Assembly: GCA_023441125.1 (NCBI GenBank)
Contig: JAEZQV010000152.1
Coordinates: forward strand, 1-8,493
Source: Bacillota bacterium
Lineage (GTDB): Bacteria; Bacillota_C; Negativicutes; Sporomusales; Sporomusaceae
Length of the DNA: 8,493 bases
Direction: 5' to 3'
The first letter of the stretch is position 1. Each line of letters starts with the position of its first letter. Made by a program: the position numbers and the translations under genes. Positions 6,299-8,493 of the stretch are shown in pieces. The notes beneath the pieces were generated by a model. It did not search any database, had not been told where the DNA came from, and was given only the letters and a program-made list of their open reading frames with translations.

Positions 6299-6312
6299 TG
6301 CAAGCGCTTATG
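6299..6312 (+). promoter_or_regulatory. cre-like sequence (possible CcpA site)
   Basis: TGCAAGCGCTTATG matches the degenerate catabolite-response element (TGNAARCGNWWNCA) except at the last two positions. It contains the perfect 8-bp palindrome AAGCGCTT. It lies between the candidate enhancer and the -24/-12 promoter. A catabolite-control site near a sigma-54 promoter is known for the Bacillus levanase operon. The match is partial, so this is tentative. Confidence 0.35.
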
Positions 6313-6336
6313 CAGGTACTGCGGGCTTTGCTAAAG

Positions 6337-6353
6337 CTGGCATGATTCTTGCG
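6337..6353 (+). promoter_or_regulatory. Sigma-54 (-24/-12) promoter of uxaB-uxaA
   Basis: CTGGCATGATTCTTGCG fits the sigma-54 consensus (YTGGCACG-N4-TTGCW) closely: GG at 6339-6340, GC at 6351-6352, exactly ten bases between. Transcription should start near 6364, giving a leader of about 97 bases before the uxaB ATG. The divergence at the eighth base of the consensus (T for C) is common. The adjacent sigma-54 activator strongly supports it. Confidence 0.9.
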
Positions 6354-6407
6354 ATTAAAATGATACAGGTTTAAATACCGGATATTGTTTAGTGCACAAG
6401 GACAAAT

Positions 6408-6444
6408 GCCGGAGCCGGTTTAAGGCAATAGGCTCATTTCCGGC
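6408..6444 (+). other. Hairpin in the uxaB 5' leader
   Basis: GCCGG (6408-6412) pairs with CCGGC (6440-6444) and AGCC (6413-6416) with GGCT (6431-6434). A five-base bulge (6435-6439) and a 14-base loop remain. The stem ends a few bases before the uxaB ribosome binding site, so it could influence translation, but there is no terminator tract and no recognised riboswitch fold. Confidence 0.35.
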
Positions 6445-6460
6445 TAGAGAGGGGATATAT

Positions 6461-8005
6461 ATGCAGCGGTTAAACCAGAATCTCTTAGAAAGCGGCTTTG
6501 CTTTTCCCGCAGAGGTAACGGCGCCGTTTTTGGCGGATAAACTGCCGGAAAAAGTGATTCAATTTGGTGAAGGCAACTTTTTGCGAGGGTTTGTAGAGTG
6601 GATGATTCACCAAATGAACAAGCAAGGGAAATTTAATGGGCGAGTTGTTGCTGTTCAGCCAATTCCGGAAGGGCTGACTTCCGTAATCAATGAGCAGGAC
6701 GGTTTGTATACTCTCCTGTTGCGTGGCCTGCAGGCTGGAAAAGTAAAAGAGTGTAAAGAAGTTATCAGCTCTGTCAGTCGGGGCATTAACCCATATACTC
6801 ACTGGGATGAAGTGTTACAATGTGCTGAAAACCCGGCTATAGAATTTGTGATTTCTAATACGACAGAAGCGGGCATAGTGGTTGATGACCGCGACCGCCT
6901 GGCAATGACGCCGCCGAATTCTTTCCCGGCAAAGCTGACCGCCTATCTGTTTCATCGCTTTCAATTTTTTAGCGGCAGCGCCGACAAAGGAATGGTAATC
7001 ATACCCTGCGAGCTTATTGAACGTAACGGCGACAAGCTTAAAGAAGCCGTCTTGCAATTAGCCGATAACTGGCAGCTGCCGGCAGCCTTTAAAAAATGGA
7101 TACAAGCGCACAATTCTTTCCATAATTCACTGGTTGACCGGGTGGTGACAGGCTATCCCCGGGAGGAAGCCAACCTTTTGGCCGATCAACTCGGTTATAA
7201 CGATCAACTGCTTGATACCGGTGAACTGTTTCATCTCTGGGTAATTGAAGGGCCGGCAGAAGTGGCGAAACGGCTGCCGTTTGCCGAAGTCGGCCTTGAT
7301 GTGGTTTGGACAAACGATATGACTCCCTACCGCACCCGCAAGGTCCGCATTTTAAACGGCGCTCATACTTCCTCGGTTCCCGCCGCTTTCTTATATGGCC
7401 TGGAGACTGTTGGGGAAATGATGGATCATGCGGTTATGGGCAAATATGTAAGACAGGTTATTTACGAGGAGATTATTCCATCCGTTGACCTTGACAAAAA
7501 GATGCTTGTTGAGTTTGCGGACTCTGTCGTTGAGCGGTTCCAGAATCCATTTATTAAGCACTATCTGATTAGTATTTTACTCAATTCATCCGCCAAATTT
7601 AAAGCCAGAGTGCTGCCGTCCATCCTTGAGTATCAACAACAGACAGGTAAACTGCCTGACCTGCTCAGTTTCTCACTGGCAGCCTTGCTGGCCGTGTATA
7701 AAAACGGCCAGGTGGAAGGCGGCAGTATGCGGGCTAAACGAGAAAAAGATGAGTTTATTATGAAAGACGATGCTCAGGTATTGGAATTCTTTGCTGCTGC
7801 CTGGCAGGACTTCGATGCCAGCCGGGCGGGAGCGCGCAAAGTTGCCGAGACAGTTTTGGGCAACAGTGCCATCTGGGGGCAGGATCTTAACAAGTTAGCC
7901 GGTTTCACAGACAAGATAGCCGACTATTTGTACCAGATTTCAAACGATGGGATGCAGGCTGCCATCGCCAAATTAGTCGGAGGTGGTAAAGATTGTCCCT
8001 GCTGA
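6461..8005 (+). CDS. uxaB: Tagaturonate reductase (altronate oxidoreductase)
   Basis: UxaB reduces D-tagaturonate to D-altronate with NADH, the second step of galacturonate breakdown in the cytosol. The 514-residue protein resembles E. coli UxaB along its length, for example VIQFGEGNFLRGFVEW, ISNTTEAGI, VTGYPREE and IYEEIIP. It belongs to the long-chain mannitol dehydrogenase family. The nucleotide-binding glycine motif is G36-x-G38-x-F-x-R42. The catalytic triad of the family reads K294-x4-N299-x2-H302 in KVRILNGAH. The ATG at 6461 follows AGGGG (6450-6454) at good spacing; an in-frame GTG at 6392 lacks a ribosome binding site. The next gene begins inside its 3' end, so the residues GGGKDCPC at the C-terminus are shaped by the ribosome binding site and start of uxaA. 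Confidence 0.96.
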   Translation: MQRLNQNLLESGFAFPAEVTAPFLADKLPEKVIQFGEGNFLRGFVEWMIHQMNKQGKFNGRVVAVQPIPEGLTSVINEQDGLYTLLLRGLQAGKVKECKEVISSVSRGINPYTHWDEVLQCAENPAIEFVISNTTEAGIVVDDRDRLAMTPPNSFPAKLTAYLFHRFQFFSGSADKGMVIIPCELIERNGDKLKEAVLQLADNWQLPAAFKKWIQAHNSFHNSLVDRVVTGYPREEANLLADQLGYNDQLLDTGELFHLWVIEGPAEVAKRLPFAEVGLDVVWTNDMTPYRTRKVRILNGAHTSSVPAAFLYGLETVGEMMDHAVMGKYVRQVIYEEIIPSVDLDKKMLVEFADSVVERFQNPFIKHYLISILLNSSAKFKARVLPSILEYQQQTGKLPDLLSFSLAALLAVYKNGQVEGGSMRAKREKDEFIMKDDAQVLEFFAAAWQDFDASRAGARKVAETVLGNSAIWGQDLNKLAGFTDKIADYLYQISNDGMQAAIAKLVGGGKDCPC

Positions 8006-8493
8006 AAATACATGAGCTTGACAATGTAGCAGTTGCTCTGGAAGACATTAAACGAGGGGCGGAAATTTCCCTGGGATCTGCGGCAGTGATCGCGCTGGAG
8101 GATGTTGCCCGCGGGCACAAAATTGCGTTGTGTGATTTGAGCCAGGGTCAGAATGTCGTTAAATACGGTTTCCCAATTGGTCATGTTACTCAGGCTGTGA
8201 GAGCGGGACAATGGCTGCATACCCATAATGTCAAGACAAATTTGGGCGATTTACTGGAATATTCCTACACGCCTGCAGTTCCTGGACAACAGGCTGAGCA
8301 AGGGCAAGACTGCAAAAGCTTCCGGGGTTATCGCCGTCAGGACGGGCGGGTTGGGGTCCGTAATGAAGTATGGATTATTCCTACCGTGAGCTGTGTTAAC
8401 CGGACAGCGCAATTGCTGGCAAAACAGGGGCAGAGCAAAGCGGCGGACAAGGCTAACATTGACGGGGTGTTTGAGTTTACCCATCCGTATGGC
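7993..8493 (+). CDS. uxaA: Altronate dehydratase, N-terminal part, 3' truncated
   Basis: UxaA dehydrates D-altronate to 2-keto-3-deoxygluconate using a metal (Fe2+ or Mn2+), the step after UxaB. Translation of this frame gives LKIHELDNVAVALEDI and later VARGHK, VVKYGFPIGH, HTHNVKTNL, RRQDGRVGVRNE and IIPTVSCVN, all parallel to E. coli UxaA. The first ~90 residues are the SAF-type domain; the large catalytic domain begins near residue 110. 167 residues are present of about 490-500, and the window ends at HPYG, just before a conserved Cys-Ser. The likely start is TTG at 7993, because GGAGGTGG (7979-7986) lies six bases upstream and no ATG or GTG is in frame nearby. The start overlaps uxaB by 13 bases, implying translational coupling. 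No interruption is visible. Confidence 0.94.
   Translation, partial: MSLLKIHELDNVAVALEDIKRGAEISLGSAAVIALEDVARGHKIALCDLSQGQNVVKYGFPIGHVTQAVRAGQWLHTHNVKTNLGDLLEYSYTPAVPGQQAEQGQDCKSFRGYRRQDGRVGVRNEVWIIPTVSCVNRTAQLLAKQGQSKAADKANIDGVFEFTHPYG

Noticed and set aside
6349..6377. TTGCGA-N17-TAAATA as an alternative sigma-70 promoter for uxaB
   Set aside because: Both hexamers are weak; the overlapping -24/-12 match is far better and has an adjacent activator.
6392..6460. N-terminal extension of UxaB from GTG 6392
   Set aside because: There is no ribosome binding site before the GTG, the segment forms part of the leader hairpin, and UxaB proteins align from the ATG at 6461.

Overview
The window reads as chromosome of a spore-forming Firmicute. 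It starts with the sporulation-associated set prkA-yhbH-spoVR, all genes carry Gram-positive-style Shine-Dalgarno sequences, and a CsoR-type repressor and a sigma-54 activator follow. The protein flavour would fit a Negativicutes member such as Sporomusaceae, but that placement is an inference and was not tested.

Layout. (1) Positions 1-3362, plus strand: the 3' part of prkA (cut by the window edge), a complete yhbH (DUF444, von Willebrand A-like) and a complete spoVR whose start overlaps the end of yhbH. A long hairpin at 3394-3433 ends this operon. (2) Positions 3475-4001, minus strand: a two-gene unit of a CsoR/DUF156 repressor and a 60-residue membrane or exported protein. Its promoter is very clear: consensus -35 and -10 boxes with 17 bp between them, overlaid by a near-perfect G/C-tract palindrome that looks like the CsoR operator. 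The 3394-3433 hairpin has a T-run in this direction too, so it serves both converging units. (3) Positions about 4090-6176, plus strand: a probable sigma-70 promoter, a possible 39-codon ORF containing a GC-rich hairpin, and a sigma-54-dependent activator with a PrpR-type N-terminal sensor domain, PAS, AAA+ (GAFTGA) and Fis-type HTH. (4) Positions 6177-6460: a control region with a 45-bp interrupted palindrome that could be both terminator and activator site, a cre-like sequence, and a textbook -24/-12 promoter. (5) Positions 6461-8493: uxaB (tagaturonate reductase) and the start of uxaA (altronate dehydratase, cut by the window edge), translationally coupled.

How it fits together. The likeliest reading of the right half is a hexuronate (galacturonate) module. 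Tagaturonate is reduced to altronate by UxaB and dehydrated by UxaA to 2-keto-3-deoxygluconate, with transcription driven by RNA polymerase-sigma-54 and the adjacent PrpR_N/PAS activator. That differs from the GntR- and LacI-type repressors usually associated with these genes in E. coli and Bacillus, and it is the most interesting observation here. The middle unit appears to be a self-regulating metal-responsive repressor with a small envelope protein; no copper ATPase or chaperone lies inside the window. No RNA genes, insertion sequences, CRISPR arrays or other mobile elements were seen.
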